Shown: positions 1 to 10,200 of the stretch, one piece after another
How the letters are laid out: each line of letters starts with the position of its first letter
How positions within the stretch are numbered: the first letter of the stretch is position 1
Source: Streptomyces odontomachi
GTDB taxonomy: Bacteria > Actinomycetota > Actinomycetes > Streptomycetales > Streptomycetaceae
Direction of reading: 5' to 3'
Length of the DNA stretch: 64,000 nt
Assembly (NCBI RefSeq): GCF_024435355.1
Contig: NZ_JAMJWG010000029.1
Location: 1 to 64,000 of the forward strand
Translations under genes and position numbers: made by a program
Notes under the pieces: generated by a model
What the model was told of the DNA's origin: nothing
Seen by the model: only the letters and a program-made list of their open reading frames with translations
The model's database searches: none

Positions 1-3000
1 ACAGGAACGCCACCTTCGCCTCGCTCGCCGCCGTCCCCCGGGTCACGGCCGCCGAGGCCTGGCCCTGGGCCAGCGCGCCGAGGCCGGCGAGCAGGTCGTC
101 GCGGCTGCCGTCGACCGTGCTGACCGCGGCGCGGTGCGGGAAGTGGGTGCGGGTGGTGGCGAGCGCCTGCCCGAGGTCGGCAGGGACGGTGTCGGGGCGC
201 TCGGTCACGAAGTCCCGCAGCCGTGCGGCCTGGTCCCGCAGGGCCGCCTCGGTCTTGCCGGACAGCACCCAGGGCACCGTCGGCGTGCCGGCCTGCGCGT
301 CGGCGGCCGGGGTCTCGGTGGCGGGACCGGAGGTGCCGTGCGGGGCGGCGGCGGGTGCCGCCTCCAGGATGACGTGCGCGTTGGTGCCGCTGACCGCGAA
401 CGAGGAGACGCCGGCGCGGCGCGGATGGCCGGTCTCCGGCCAGGCCCGTGCCTCGGAGAGCAGCCGGACGGCGCCCTCGTCCCAGTCGACGAACGGCGAG
501 GGCTCCTCGCAGTGCAGCGACTTGGGCAGCCTGCCGTGCCGCATCGCCATGATCATCTTGATCATGCCGCCGGCGCCGGCCGCCGCGATGGTGTGGCCGA
601 TGTTGGACTTGATCGAGCCGAGCCACACCGGCTCGTCCATCGGCCGGTCCTGGCCGTAGGTGGCGAGCAGCGCCTGGGCCTCGATCGGGTCACCGAGCGA
701 CGTACCGGTGCCGTGTGCCTCGATCGCGTCGACGTCGGCGGTGGTGAGCCGTGCGTCGTCGAGCGCGGCCTGGATGACGCGCTGCTGGGACGGGCCGTTG
801 GGGGCGGTGAGGCCGTTGCTGGCGCCGTCCTGGTTGACGGCGGTGCCGCGCACCAGGGCGAGGACGCGGTGGCCGTTGCGGCGGGCGTCGGAGAGGCGCT
901 CCAGCACGAACGTGCCGGCGCCCTCACCCCAGGCCACGCCGTCGGCCTGCGCGGAGAACGACTTGCAGCGGCCGTCGGCCGCGAGCCCGCGCAGCCGGCT
1001 GAACTCCTGGAACATGCCGGGCGTCGAGTGCACCGTGGCGCCGCCGACCACCGCCAGCGGGGTCTCCCCCGAGCGCAGCGACTTCATGGCCAGGTGCAGC
1101 GCCACCAGCGACGACGAGCAGGCCGTGTCGACGCTGACCGCGGGGCCCTCGAAGCCGAGGGTGTAGGCGATCCGGCCGGAGGCGACGGAGGAGGAGGTGC
1201 CGGTGAGCAGGTAGCCCTCGATGTCCTCCGGGCCCTCGTGGCCGAGCAGCAGGTACTCGTTGGCGGAGATGCCGACGAACACGCCGGTGGTGGAGCCGCG
1301 CAGCGCCGTCGGGTCGAAGCCGGCGTTCTCCAGCGCCTCCCACGCGGTCTCCAGCAGCATCCGCTGCTGCGGGTCCATCGCCATGGCCTCGCGCGGGTTG
1401 ATCCCGAAGAAGGCGGCGTCGAACGCGTCCGCGTCGTGCACGAAGCCGCCGCGGCGGCCGTAGGTCTTGCCGCGTGCGTCCGGGTCGGCGTCGTAGACGC
1501 CCTCGATGTCCCAGCCGCGGTTGACGGGGAAGTCGGAGGTGGCGTCGCGGCCCTCGTCGAGCAGCTGCCACAGCTCCTCGGGGCTGGTGACGCCGCCCGG
1601 GTAGCGGCAGGCCATGCCGACGATCGCGATCGGCTCGTCGAACGCGGTCTTCGCGCGTGCGGCCGGCCGGCCGGTGCGGGGCGCGGCCTCGGCCGGGACG
1701 TCCTCGAGGCGGGTGACCAGGAAGCCGGCGAGGGCGTTGGCCGTGGGGTAGTCGAAGAGTGCGGTGGCCGGGAGGCGCAGGCCGGTGGCGGAGTTGAGGC
1801 TGTTGCGCAGCTCGACGGCGGTGAGCGAGTCGAAGCCGAGGCTCTGGAAGGCCTGCTCGGGGTCGATGGCGCCCGGCGTGTCATGGCCGAGTGCCTGGGT
1901 GGCGTGGGTGCGCACCAGCTCCAGCAGGATCTGCCGCCGCTCGGTCTCGCTCTTGCCGGCGAGCTGCTGCCGCAGCTGTGACGTGCCCCCGCCGGAGGAC
2001 CGCCGGGCGGTCCGCCGGGCCGGTGCGGCGCCCTGAGGTGCGGTGACGACCGCGGGGACCAGCGTCGGACGGTCCCGGTGGGCGGTGAGCGCGATGTCCA
2101 GCAGCTCCAGGGCCCGTTCGGGCTCCAGCGTCTTGACCCCGCTCTTGTTGATGCGGGCCTGCCGGTCGGTGTCGAGGCCGCCCGCCATGCCGCTGCCGGT
2201 GGCCCAGGGTCCCCAGGCGAGCGAGGTCGCGGGCAGCCCGAGGGCGTGCCGGTGGTGCGCGAGCGCGTCCAGGTAGGCGTTGGCCGCCGCGTAGTTGGCC
2301 TGGCCGGCGTTGCCGAGGGTGCCGGCGACGGACGAGAACAGCACGAACGCCGTCAGGTCGAGATCGCGGGTCAGCTCGTGCAGCTGCCAGGCGGCGTCGA
2401 CCTTCGGGCGCAGCACGGCGTCCAGACGATCGGCGGTCAGCGACGGCAGCGTGGTGTCGTCCAGCACGCCGGCGGCGTGGATGACGGCGGTGAGCGGATG
2501 CTCGTCGGGGATCGCGGACAGCAGGGCACGCACCTGCTCCGGGTCCGTGCTGTCGCAGGTGCTGATGGTCACCTCGGCGCCGAGCGCGGTGAGGTCACCG
2601 TGCAGTTCGGCGGCGCCGGCCGCGGCCGGCCCGCGCCGGCTGACGAGGTGCATCCGGCGCACGCCGTGCCGGGTCACGAGGTGCCGGGCGACCAGCGCGG
2701 CCAGCGCACCGGTCCCACCGGTGATCAGGACGGTGCCCTCCGGGTCGAACGGCACCCCGTCCGCGTTGCCGGCGGCGTCCGTGACCGGCGTCAGCCGCGG
2801 CACCAGCACGCCGCCCGCCCGCACGGCCGTCTGCGGCTCACCGCAGCCGAGCGCCGTCACCAGCGCGGCCGCGTCCGGGCCCGCACCGGCGCCGGCACCG
2901 AGGTCGACGAGCAGCAGCCGCCCGGGCTCCTCGGCCTGGGCGGTGCGGACCAGGCCCCAGACGGGGGCGGCGGCCAGGTCGGTGACGGTGTCGCCGGTGC

Positions 3001-6000
3001 CGGTCGCGACGGCGCCGGCGGTGACGAACACCAGCCGGCTCGCGGCCAGCCGCTCCTCGGCCAGGAAGGCCTGGGCGCGGGCGAGGGCGTCCTGCGTGCG
3101 GGCCCGCACCACGGCGGGGTCGGCGGCGGTGCCGTCACCGGAGGTGGAGGCGGAAGCGGTGCCGTGCGCGGTGAGGACCACGTCCGGGACCGCGGCGCCG
3201 TCCGCCACCGCGGCGGTGAGCGCCGCCAGGTCCGGGTACGCCTGCCCGGTCAGGCCGCCGACGTCCAGCGCGGCGGCGAGCGGTGCCAGGTCGTCGCCCA
3301 GCAGCGCGTACGAGGTGACGGCCGCGGTCGCTGCGGCCTCGGGCAGCGGCGCCCAGGTCAGCTCGGACAGGTCCTGCCGCTTGGGCGTCGCGGCCAGCAG
3401 CGCCTCGGGGCTGACCTGGCGTGTCGTCAGGGCGTCGACGCTCAGCACGGGAGCGCCGGTGCCGTCCGCGAGGGTCACGGTGAGCGTGTCGGCGTCCACG
3501 ATGCCGATGCGTACCCGCAGCCGGCCCGCGCCCGACGCGTGCAGCGCGACCCCGGCCCACGAGAACGGCACGCCCAGCTGGAACGCCGCCCGGTCGCCCC
3601 CGGCGAGGCGCAGCTTCTCCGCGAAGAACGACTGGATCGACGCGTCCAGCGCACCCGGGTGGATGCCGAACGCCCCGGCGTCCGCGTCCTCGGGGAGGGC
3701 GACCTCGGCGTAGATGGTGTCCCCGGCCAGCCAGGCCGCCTCCAGGCCCAGGAACAGCGGTCCGTAGCCGAAGCCGATGCGGGCCAGCCGCTCCTGGAGG
3801 TCGTCGACGTCGACGGGCGTGCCTTCGGCGGGCGGCCAGGCGGTGAGCGGTTCCGGCTCCGCCGGGCTGCCGGCCGCGATCAGGCCGCTGGCGTGCCGGG
3901 TCCACTCGGTGTCCTGCGGCGCGTCCTCGCGCCGGGAGTGCACGGTGAAGGTGCGACGCGCCGCGTCGTCCTGCGCGCCGACCGTGACGCGCAGCTGGAG
4001 CGCGCCCTGCTCGGGCACGGCGAGGAACACGTGGTGCGTCAACTCGTCGATGTGGCCGCCGCCGGTCTGGTCGGCGACGTGCAGCACCAGGTCCACGTAG
4101 GCGGTGCCGGGCACGATCACCGCGCCGCCGATGGCGTGCTCGGCCAGCCACGGGTGCGACGACAGCGCGATCCGGCCGGTGAAGACGTACCCCTCGCCGT
4201 CCGGGAGCTCGATCGCGGCGTCCAGCAGCGGGTGGTCGGTGGCGGACTGCCCGAGACCGCTCGGGCTGGTGATCACGCTGGACCGGATCCAGTAGCTGCG
4301 CCGCTGGAACGGGTAGGTGGGCAGGTCGACGCGCTCGGCCCCGGCGGCGCACGGCAGCAGCGCCGCCCAGTCGGGCGTGGCGCCGTGCGCGTACGCCGTG
4401 AGCACGGCCCGGGTGAGGGTGGCCGGCTCGGCGCGGTCCCGGCGCAGCAGCGGCACCAGCGCGGCCGGCTGCCCGCCGCCCTGCGCGTCCGCCTCGCGCA
4501 GCGACTCCGTGGCGAGCGCGGTGAGCACCGGGTGCGGGCCGAGTTCGAGGTAGGTGGTGGTGCGGTGGTTCCGGTGCAGGTAGGTGATGCCGTCGTGGAA
4601 CCGCACCGCCTGGCGGATGTGGTCGGTCCAGTACCGCGGCGACGTCAACTGGGCCGCGGTGGCGGCGGTTCCGGTGACGTTGGAGACGACCGGAATGCGG
4701 GGCGCGTGGTAGGTGAGGCCTTCGGCGACCTTCTGGAACTCGGCCAGGACGGTGTCCATGTGGGCGGAGTGGAAGGCGTGGCTGACGGTGAGCCGGGTGG
4801 TCTTGCGGCCCTGGTCCTTCCAGTGCGCCGCCAGTTCGAGCGCCCGGTCCTCGTCGCCGGCGACGACGATGGCGTGGGGGCCGTTGATGGTGGCGATGCA
4901 GACGCGGTCGTCGTCGGTGAGGGTGGTGCGGACTTCGTCTTCGGTGGCCTGGATGGCGATCATGGCGCCGCCGGCCGGTGCGGCCTGCATCAGCCGTCCG
5001 CGGGCGGCGACGAGCGTGCAGGCGTCCTCCAGGGAGAGCACGCCCGCCAGGTGGGCGGCCGTCAACTCGCCGATGGAGTGGCCGATCAGGTGGTCCGGGC
5101 GTACGCCCCAGTGCGCCAGGAGCCGGAACAGGGCGACCTGGAGGGCGAACAGGCCCGTCTGCGTGTACTGGGTCTGGTCGAGCAGCGCGGCGTCGTCCGT
5201 GCCCTCGGCTGCGAACATGACCTGCTTCAGGGGCCGGTCGAGATGCGTGTCGAGGTGACCGCAGACCTCGTCCAGGGCCCGGGCGAAGACGGGGAAGGCC
5301 TCGTACAGCTCGCGTCCCATCCCGGGCCGCTGGCTGCCCTGCCCGGAGAACAGGAAAGCCGTCTTGCCGTCCTCCACGACCGTGCCGGGTACGACGGCCC
5401 TGCCCTGCTCGCCGCGGGCGAGCGCGTCGAGCCCGGCGAGGAACGCGTCACGGTCGCCGCCGGCCGGGGCCACGGCGGCGCGGTGCGCGAAGTGCGTGCG
5501 GGTGGTGGCCAGCGAGTGGCCGATCTCGCCGATGCCGAGATCGGGCCGCGCGGCGACGAACTCCCGCAGCCGGGCGGCCTGCGCCTTGAGTGCCTGCTCC
5601 GACTTGGCGGAGAGCACCCAGGGCACGGTGGGCAGCGCGGTCGCGGCCGTCGTCTCCGCGCCGTCCACGGCCTGCGAGGCGCCGCTCGCGTCGGTGGCGT
5701 CGGTGGCGTCGGTGGCGTCGCCATCCGAGGCCGCGGCGGCGTCCTCCTCGCCGGGGGCCGGCGGGGCTTCGAGGATGATGTGGGCGTTGGTGCCGCTGAT
5801 GCCGAACGACGACACCGCAGCGCGCCGCGGGCGGTCGACCTCCGGCCACGGCCGGGCGTCGTCGAGCAGCCGGACGGCGCCCGCCTCCCAGTCGACGTGC
5901 GGCGTCGGCTCGTCGGCGTACAGGGACTTCGGCAGCAGGCCGTGCCCCATCGCCTGCACCATCTTGATCACACCGGCGACACCGGCGGCGGCCTGGGTGT

Positions 6001-7138
6001 GCCCGATGTTGGACTTCACCGAGCCGAGCCACAGCGGCTGCTCGGCGGGCCGGTCCTTGCCGTAGGTGGCGAGCAGCGCCTGCGCCTCGATCGGGTCGCC
6101 GAGGGTGGTGCCGGTGCCGTGCGCCTCGACCGCGTCGACGTCCGCCGTGGTGAGCTGGGCGTTGGTGAGGGCGGCCTGGATGACGCGCTGCTGGGACGGG
6201 CCGTTGGGCGCCGTCAGACCGTTGCTGGCGCCGTCCTGGTTGATCGCCGAACCGCGCACCAGCGCCAGCACCCGGTGGCCGTTGCGCCGCGCGTCCGAGA
6301 GCCGCTCCAGCACGAACATGCCGGCGCCCTCGCCCCAGCCGGTGCCGTCAGCGGTCGCCGCGAACGGCTTGCAGCGGCCGTCCCTGGCCAGCCCGCGCTG
6401 CCGGCTGAACTCCAGGAAGATGCCGGGGCTCGGCATGATGGTGGCACCGCCGGCCAGCGCCATCGTGCACTCGTCGTTGCGCAGCGCCTGGCAGGCCAGG
6501 TGCAGCGCGACCAGCGACGACGAGCACGCCGTGTCAACGGAGACGGCGGCGCCCTCCAGGCCGAGCACGTAGGCGGGGCGGCCGGAGGCGACGCTGGCGG
6601 CCATGCCGGTGAGCACGTAGCCGTCGGCGCCGGCGCTGCCCGGGTAGCGCATGGAGACGTACTCCGAACCGCCCACACCGGCGAAGACGCTGGTGGGGGT
6701 GGAACGCAGCTGTGACGGGTCGATCCCGGCCCGCTCGAACGCCTCCCACGCGGTCTCCAGCAGCAGCCGCTGCTGCGGGTCCATGGCCAGCGCCTCGCGC
6801 GGGCTGATCCCGAAGAACTCCGCGTCGAACTGGTCCACGTCGTGGACGAAGCCGCCCTCGCGCGCATACGTCTTGCCGGGCACGTCCGGGTCGGGGTCGT
6901 AGATGTCGTCGTCCCAACCGCGGTTGGTGGGGAAGCCGCTGATGGCGTCGCGGCCCTCGGCGACCAGCTCCCACAGCTCCTCGGGCGAGGTCACCCCGCC
7001 CGGGAAGCGGCAGGCCATCCCCACGATCGCGATCGGTTCCCGCTTCTTCGCCTCGATCTTCCGCAGCTGCCGGCGGGTCTGGTGCAGGTCAGCGCTGACG
7101 CGCTTGAGGTAATCGCGGAGCTTGTCCTCGTTCGCCAT
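1..7138 (-). CDS. Modular type I polyketide synthase, 3' end outside the window
   Basis: Extends a polyketide chain by at least two rounds in the cytoplasm. The reading frame is open from the ATG at 7138 to the window edge (about 2379 codons seen). Approximate residues: N-terminal coiled docking segment 1-33; KS1 34-460 with active-site Cys in DTACSSS near 203; AT1 560-880 with GHSIGE near 684 and HAFHS near 789, a malonyl-CoA signature; DH with HAIGGAVIVP near 996 and the second-motif Asp in GALDASIQ; KR with GGTGALAALVA near 1475, GVLDD (B-type stereochemistry signature) and active Tyr in QANYAAAN near 1615; ACP with LGFDSLTAVE near 1775; KS2 from 1833 with DTACSSS near 2007; the start of AT2 at the edge. 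There is no ER in the first module, so it should leave a double bond. The KS1-AT1 linker carries an Asp-Ala-Thr tandem repeat. It lies 75 bp behind the other PKS gene on the same strand, and matching docking ends suggest it acts next in the line. Confidence 0.95.
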   Translation of the reverse strand, partial: MANEDKLRDYLKRVSADLHQTRRQLRKIEAKKREPIAIVGMACRFPGGVTSPEELWELVAEGRDAISGFPTNRGWDDDIYDPDPDVPGKTYAREGGFVHDVDQFDAEFFGISPREALAMDPQQRLLLETAWEAFERAGIDPSQLRSTPTSVFAGVGGSEYVSMRYPGSAGADGYVLTGMAASVASGRPAYVLGLEGAAVSVDTACSSSLVALHLACQALRNDECTMALAGGATIMPSPGIFLEFSRQRGLARDGRCKPFAATADGTGWGEGAGMFVLERLSDARRNGHRVLALVRGSAINQDGASNGLTAPNGPSQQRVIQAALTNAQLTTADVDAVEAHGTGTTLGDPIEAQALLATYGKDRPAEQPLWLGSVKSNIGHTQAAAGVAGVIKMVQAMGHGLLPKSLYADEPTPHVDWEAGAVRLLDDARPWPEVDRPRRAAVSSFGISGTNAHIILEAPPAPGEEDAAAASDGDATDATDATDASGASQAVDGAETTAATALPTVPWVLSAKSEQALKAQAARLREFVAARPDLGIGEIGHSLATTRTHFAHRAAVAPAGGDRDAFLAGLDALARGEQGRAVVPGTVVEDGKTAFLFSGQGSQRPGMGRELYEAFPVFARALDEVCGHLDTHLDRPLKQVMFAAEGTDDAALLDQTQYTQTGLFALQVALFRLLAHWGVRPDHLIGHSIGELTAAHLAGVLSLEDACTLVAARGRLMQAAPAGGAMIAIQATEDEVRTTLTDDDRVCIATINGPHAIVVAGDEDRALELAAHWKDQGRKTTRLTVSHAFHSAHMDTVLAEFQKVAEGLTYHAPRIPVVSNVTGTAATAAQLTSPRYWTDHIRQAVRFHDGITYLHRNHRTTTYLELGPHPVLTALATESLREADAQGGGQPAALVPLLRRDRAEPATLTRAVLTAYAHGATPDWAALLPCAAGAERVDLPTYPFQRRSYWIRSSVITSPSGLGQSATDHPLLDAAIELPDGEGYVFTGRIALSSHPWLAEHAIGGAVIVPGTAYVDLVLHVADQTGGGHIDELTHHVFLAVPEQGALQLRVTVGAQDDAARRTFTVHSRREDAPQDTEWTRHASGLIAAGSPAEPEPLTAWPPAEGTPVDVDDLQERLARIGFGYGPLFLGLEAAWLAGDTIYAEVALPEDADAGAFGIHPGALDASIQSFFAEKLRLAGGDRAAFQLGVPFSWAGVALHASGAGRLRVRIGIVDADTLTVTLADGTGAPVLSVDALTTRQVSPEALLAATPKRQDLSELTWAPLPEAAATAAVTSYALLGDDLAPLAAALDVGGLTGQAYPDLAALTAAVADGAAVPDVVLTAHGTASASTSGDGTAADPAVVRARTQDALARAQAFLAEERLAASRLVFVTAGAVATGTGDTVTDLAAAPVWGLVRTAQAEEPGRLLLVDLGAGAGAGPDAAALVTALGCGEPQTAVRAGGVLVPRLTPVTDAAGNADGVPFDPEGTVLITGGTGALAALVARHLVTRHGVRRMHLVSRRGPAAAGAAELHGDLTALGAEVTISTCDSTDPEQVRALLSAIPDEHPLTAVIHAAGVLDDTTLPSLTADRLDAVLRPKVDAAWQLHELTRDLDLTAFVLFSSVAGTLGNAGQANYAAANAYLDALAHHRHALGLPATSLAWGPWATGSGMAGGLDTDRQARINKSGVKTLEPERALELLDIALTAHRDRPTLVPAVVTAPQGAAPARRTARRSSGGGTSQLRQQLAGKSETERRQILLELVRTHATQALGHDTPGAIDPEQAFQSLGFDSLTAVELRNSLNSATGLRLPATALFDYPTANALAGFLVTRLEDVPAEAAPRTGRPAARAKTAFDEPIAIVGMACRYPGGVTSPEELWQLLDEGRDATSDFPVNRGWDIEGVYDADPDARGKTYGRRGGFVHDADAFDAAFFGINPREAMAMDPQQRMLLETAWEALENAGFDPTALRGSTTGVFVGISANEYLLLGHEGPEDIEGYLLTGTSSSVASGRIAYTLGFEGPAVSVDTACSSSLVALHLAMKSLRSGETPLAVVGGATVHSTPGMFQEFSRLRGLAADGRCKSFSAQADGVAWGEGAGTFVLERLSDARRNGHRVLALVRGTAVNQDGASNGLTAPNGPSQQRVIQAALDDARLTTADVDAIEAHGTGTSLGDPIEAQALLATYGQDRPMDEPVWLGSIKSNIGHTIAAAGAGGMIKMIMAMRHGRLPKSLHCEEPSPFVDWDEGAVRLLSEARAWPETGHPRRAGVSSFAVSGTNAHVILEAAPAAAPHGTSGPATETPAADAQAGTPTVPWVLSGKTEAALRDQAARLRDFVTERPDTVPADLGQALATTRTHFPHRAAVSTVDGSRDDLLAGLGALAQGQASAAVTRGTAASEAKVAFL
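5688..5720. repeat. 9-bp tandem repeat in PKS linker
   Basis: Three copies of gcgtcggtg plus a partial copy. On the coding (minus) strand they encode a repeated Asp-Ala-Thr run in the linker between KS1 and AT1. The change is in frame and sits in a region where length variation is tolerated. Confidence 0.85.
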
Positions 7139-7213
7139 CCCCGGCCGGTCCCTTCCAGGAAGATCAGGTCACGAGGCATTGAGGAAGCTTCGTGACGTAG
7201 GTGAAGCAGGTGG

Positions 7214-10200
7214 TCAGAGTTCGTTGTCGATGAACGCGAAGAGGTCGTCGTCCGACGCGTCGTCGATCGTGGCCGAGAGGTCCGCCTCGTCGTCGTCCGC
7301 GCTGCCGGCCGGCTGGCCCGGCGCCGCGGTCAGTTCGTGGAGGAAGGACTTCAGGCGGGCGGCCAGCTCGGTGCGGGTGTCGTCGTCCGGCGGGGTGCCG
7401 AGCGCCGCGGCCTTGAGGCCGTCCAGCTGCGCCAGCAGCGCGGCACCGCCGGCGGCCGGCCCGGACTGGGCAGGATCGGGTGCCGCCGCGGCCAGCTCCG
7501 ACTTCAGGAACTCGGCGACCGCGGCCGGCGTCGGCCGGTCGAAGACCAGGGTGCTGGGCAGCCGCAGCCCGACCGCGGCGCCGAGCCGGTTGCGCAGCTC
7601 CACCGACGTGAGCGAGTCGAAGCCGAGGTCCTTGAAGGCGTGCGTGCTGCCGATCGACGACGGCGAGGCATGCCCCAGCACCGTCCCCGCCTCGGTGCGC
7701 ACCAGCTGCACCAGGGCGTCGGTCTGCTCGGCCGCCGGCAGCCCGGCGAGCCGCTGCGCCCACTCGGCGGACGCCGACGCCGCGTTGCCGCCGCCCCCGG
7801 CGGGCCCGACGACCCGGCGGACCCGGCCGGCCCTGACCAGCGCGCGCAGCATCGGCGGGACGTCCCCTGCGGTGCCCCGCAGCGACGCCGTGTCCAGCTT
7901 CACCGGCACCAGGCAGGCCCGGCTGCCGGCGAGCGCCGCGTCGAACAGCGCCAGCGCCTGCTCGGTGGGGAGCGCGGCCACGCTGCCGCGCGTCACCCGC
8001 GACAGGTCGGCGCCGCTCAGGTGCCCCGTCATACCGCTGGCCTCGGCCCACAGGCCCCACGCCAGCGAGGTCGCGGGCCGGCCCTCGGCGCGCCGGCGGT
8101 GCGCGAGCGCGTCCAGGAAGGTGTTGGCGGCGGCGTAGTTGGCCTGGCCCGGGTTGCCCAGGGTGCCCGCCACCGACGAGAACAGCACGAACTCGGCGAG
8201 GTCCGCGTCCCGGGTCAGCTCGTGCAGGTGCCAGGCCGCGTCGACCTTGGGCCGCAGCACCGTGTCGAACCGCTCGGGCGTCAGCGCGCCCACCGTCGCG
8301 TCGTCGATGACGCCCGCCGCGTGCACCACCGCGGTCAGCGGGTGCTTCGCCGGCACGGCGGCCAGCAGTGTGGCCAGCGCCGTACGGTCGGCGGCGTCGC
8401 AGGCCGCGACGGTGACCTCGGCGCCCAGCGCGGTCAGCTCGCCGGTGAGCGCCGTGGCCGCCGGGCTGTCCGGGCCCGAGCGGCTGGTCAGCAGCAGGTG
8501 CCGGACGCCGTGCTCGGTCACCAGACGGCGGGCGATCAGGCCGCCGAGGGTGCCGGTGCCGCCGGTGATCAGGGCGGTGCCGTCCGGGTCGAGCGGCGCC
8601 GGCACGGTGAGCACCACCTTGCCGACGTTACGGGCCTGGCTCAGGTAGCGGAACGCCTCCGGGGCGCGGCGGACGTCCCAGGTGGTGATCGGCAGCGGCC
8701 GCAGCACCCCCTGCTCGAACAGCTCCACCAGCGTGGCCAGCATCTCCTGGATCCGGTCCGGGCCGGCGTCCTGAAGGTCGAACGCCTGGTAGGCCACGCC
8801 CGGGTGCTCGGCCGCGACGGTGCCGGGCTGGCGGATGTCGGTCTTGCCCATCTCCAGGAAGTGGCCGCCGCGCGGCAGCAGCCGCAGGCCGGCGTCCACG
8901 AACTCGTTCGCCAGCGAGTCCAGCACCACGTCCATGCCGGCACCACCGGTCACCTCGGCGAACTTCGCCTCGAAGTCCAGGGTGCGGGAGTTGGCGATGT
9001 GGTCGTCGGCGTAGCCCTGGGCACGCAGCACCGGCCACTTGCCGGAGCTCGAGGTACCGAAGACCTCCACGCCCCAGTGCCGGGCGAGCTGGGTCGCCGC
9101 CATGCCGACGCCGCCCGCCGCCGCGTGCACCAGCAGCCGCTGGTCCCGCTTCAGCCCGGCCAGGTCGGTGAGGCCGTAGAACGCGGTCAGGAACACCACG
9201 GACACCGACGCGGCCGCCGCGAAGCTCCAGCCCGCCGGCATCCGGTGCAGCAGCCGGTGGTCGGTGACCGCCACCGGGCCCATCGCCCCGGCGAACAGAC
9301 CCATCACCCGGTCGCCCACCGCGACGCCGGAGACCCCGGGGCCCGTCTCCAGGACCACACCGGCGCCCTCGCCGCCCAGCGCCTCCTGACCCGGATACAT
9401 GTCCAGGCCGATCATCACATCGCGGAAGTTGAGGCCGGCGGCGCGCATGCCGACCCGGACCTGTCCCGGCTCCAGCGGCGCCACCGCGTCCGGACAGGCC
9501 AGCAGCGCGAGATTGTCCAGCGCACCCTTCTCGGGCATGTCCACCCGCCAGGCGGCCGGCCGCCCGGCCACCTCCGCGGCGTCCGCCGGCACCACGAGCG
9601 CCGTGTCGGCGCCCGCCCGGACCAGCCGCGGCGCCAGCAACACCCCGTCGCGCACCGCGAGCTGCGGCTCACCCGCCGCGCCCCCGGCCGCCCCGGTGGC
9701 CACCGCCACGGCCGTCGCCAGCCGCTCCACGGAGGACTCGAGACGGTCCACGTCGACCACGCAGAACCGGTCCGGGTTCTCCAACTGCGCCACCCGCAGC
9801 AGCCCCCACACCGGGGCGCCCGCCAGGTCCCGCACATCCTCGCCACCCTGCGCCACGACCGCGCCCCGGGTCACCACGACCAGACGCGACCCGGCGCACC
9901 GCTCCTCGGCCAGCCACTCCTTGACCAGCGCCAGCATCCGGTGCGCGGCGTCGTGCGCGCCCTCGGCGGCGCTCCCCGAGCCGTCCACGCCGGCCTCCGT
10001 GCCGGCCTCCGCTACCGCGTCCCAGGGCGCGAGCACCGTGTCCGGCACCGCCTGCGCCGCGTCCGCGGTCAGCGCCTGAAGGTCCGCGTACGCGCCGACC
10101 TGCGCCCCGGCCGCCGTCAACGCCGCCACGAGCGCCGGATGGTCCCCGAGCACCGCCAGCGACCCGGCCGCGACCTCCTCGGGCGCGGCCACCTCGCTCC

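Noticed and set aside
2078..6715. Very long plus-strand open frame of 1545 codons
   Set aside because: It lies opposite the PKS gene, which has all catalytic motifs in the minus frame. Long antisense frames are expected at this GC content. It has no known domain and an odd Gly/Arg/Val-rich composition.
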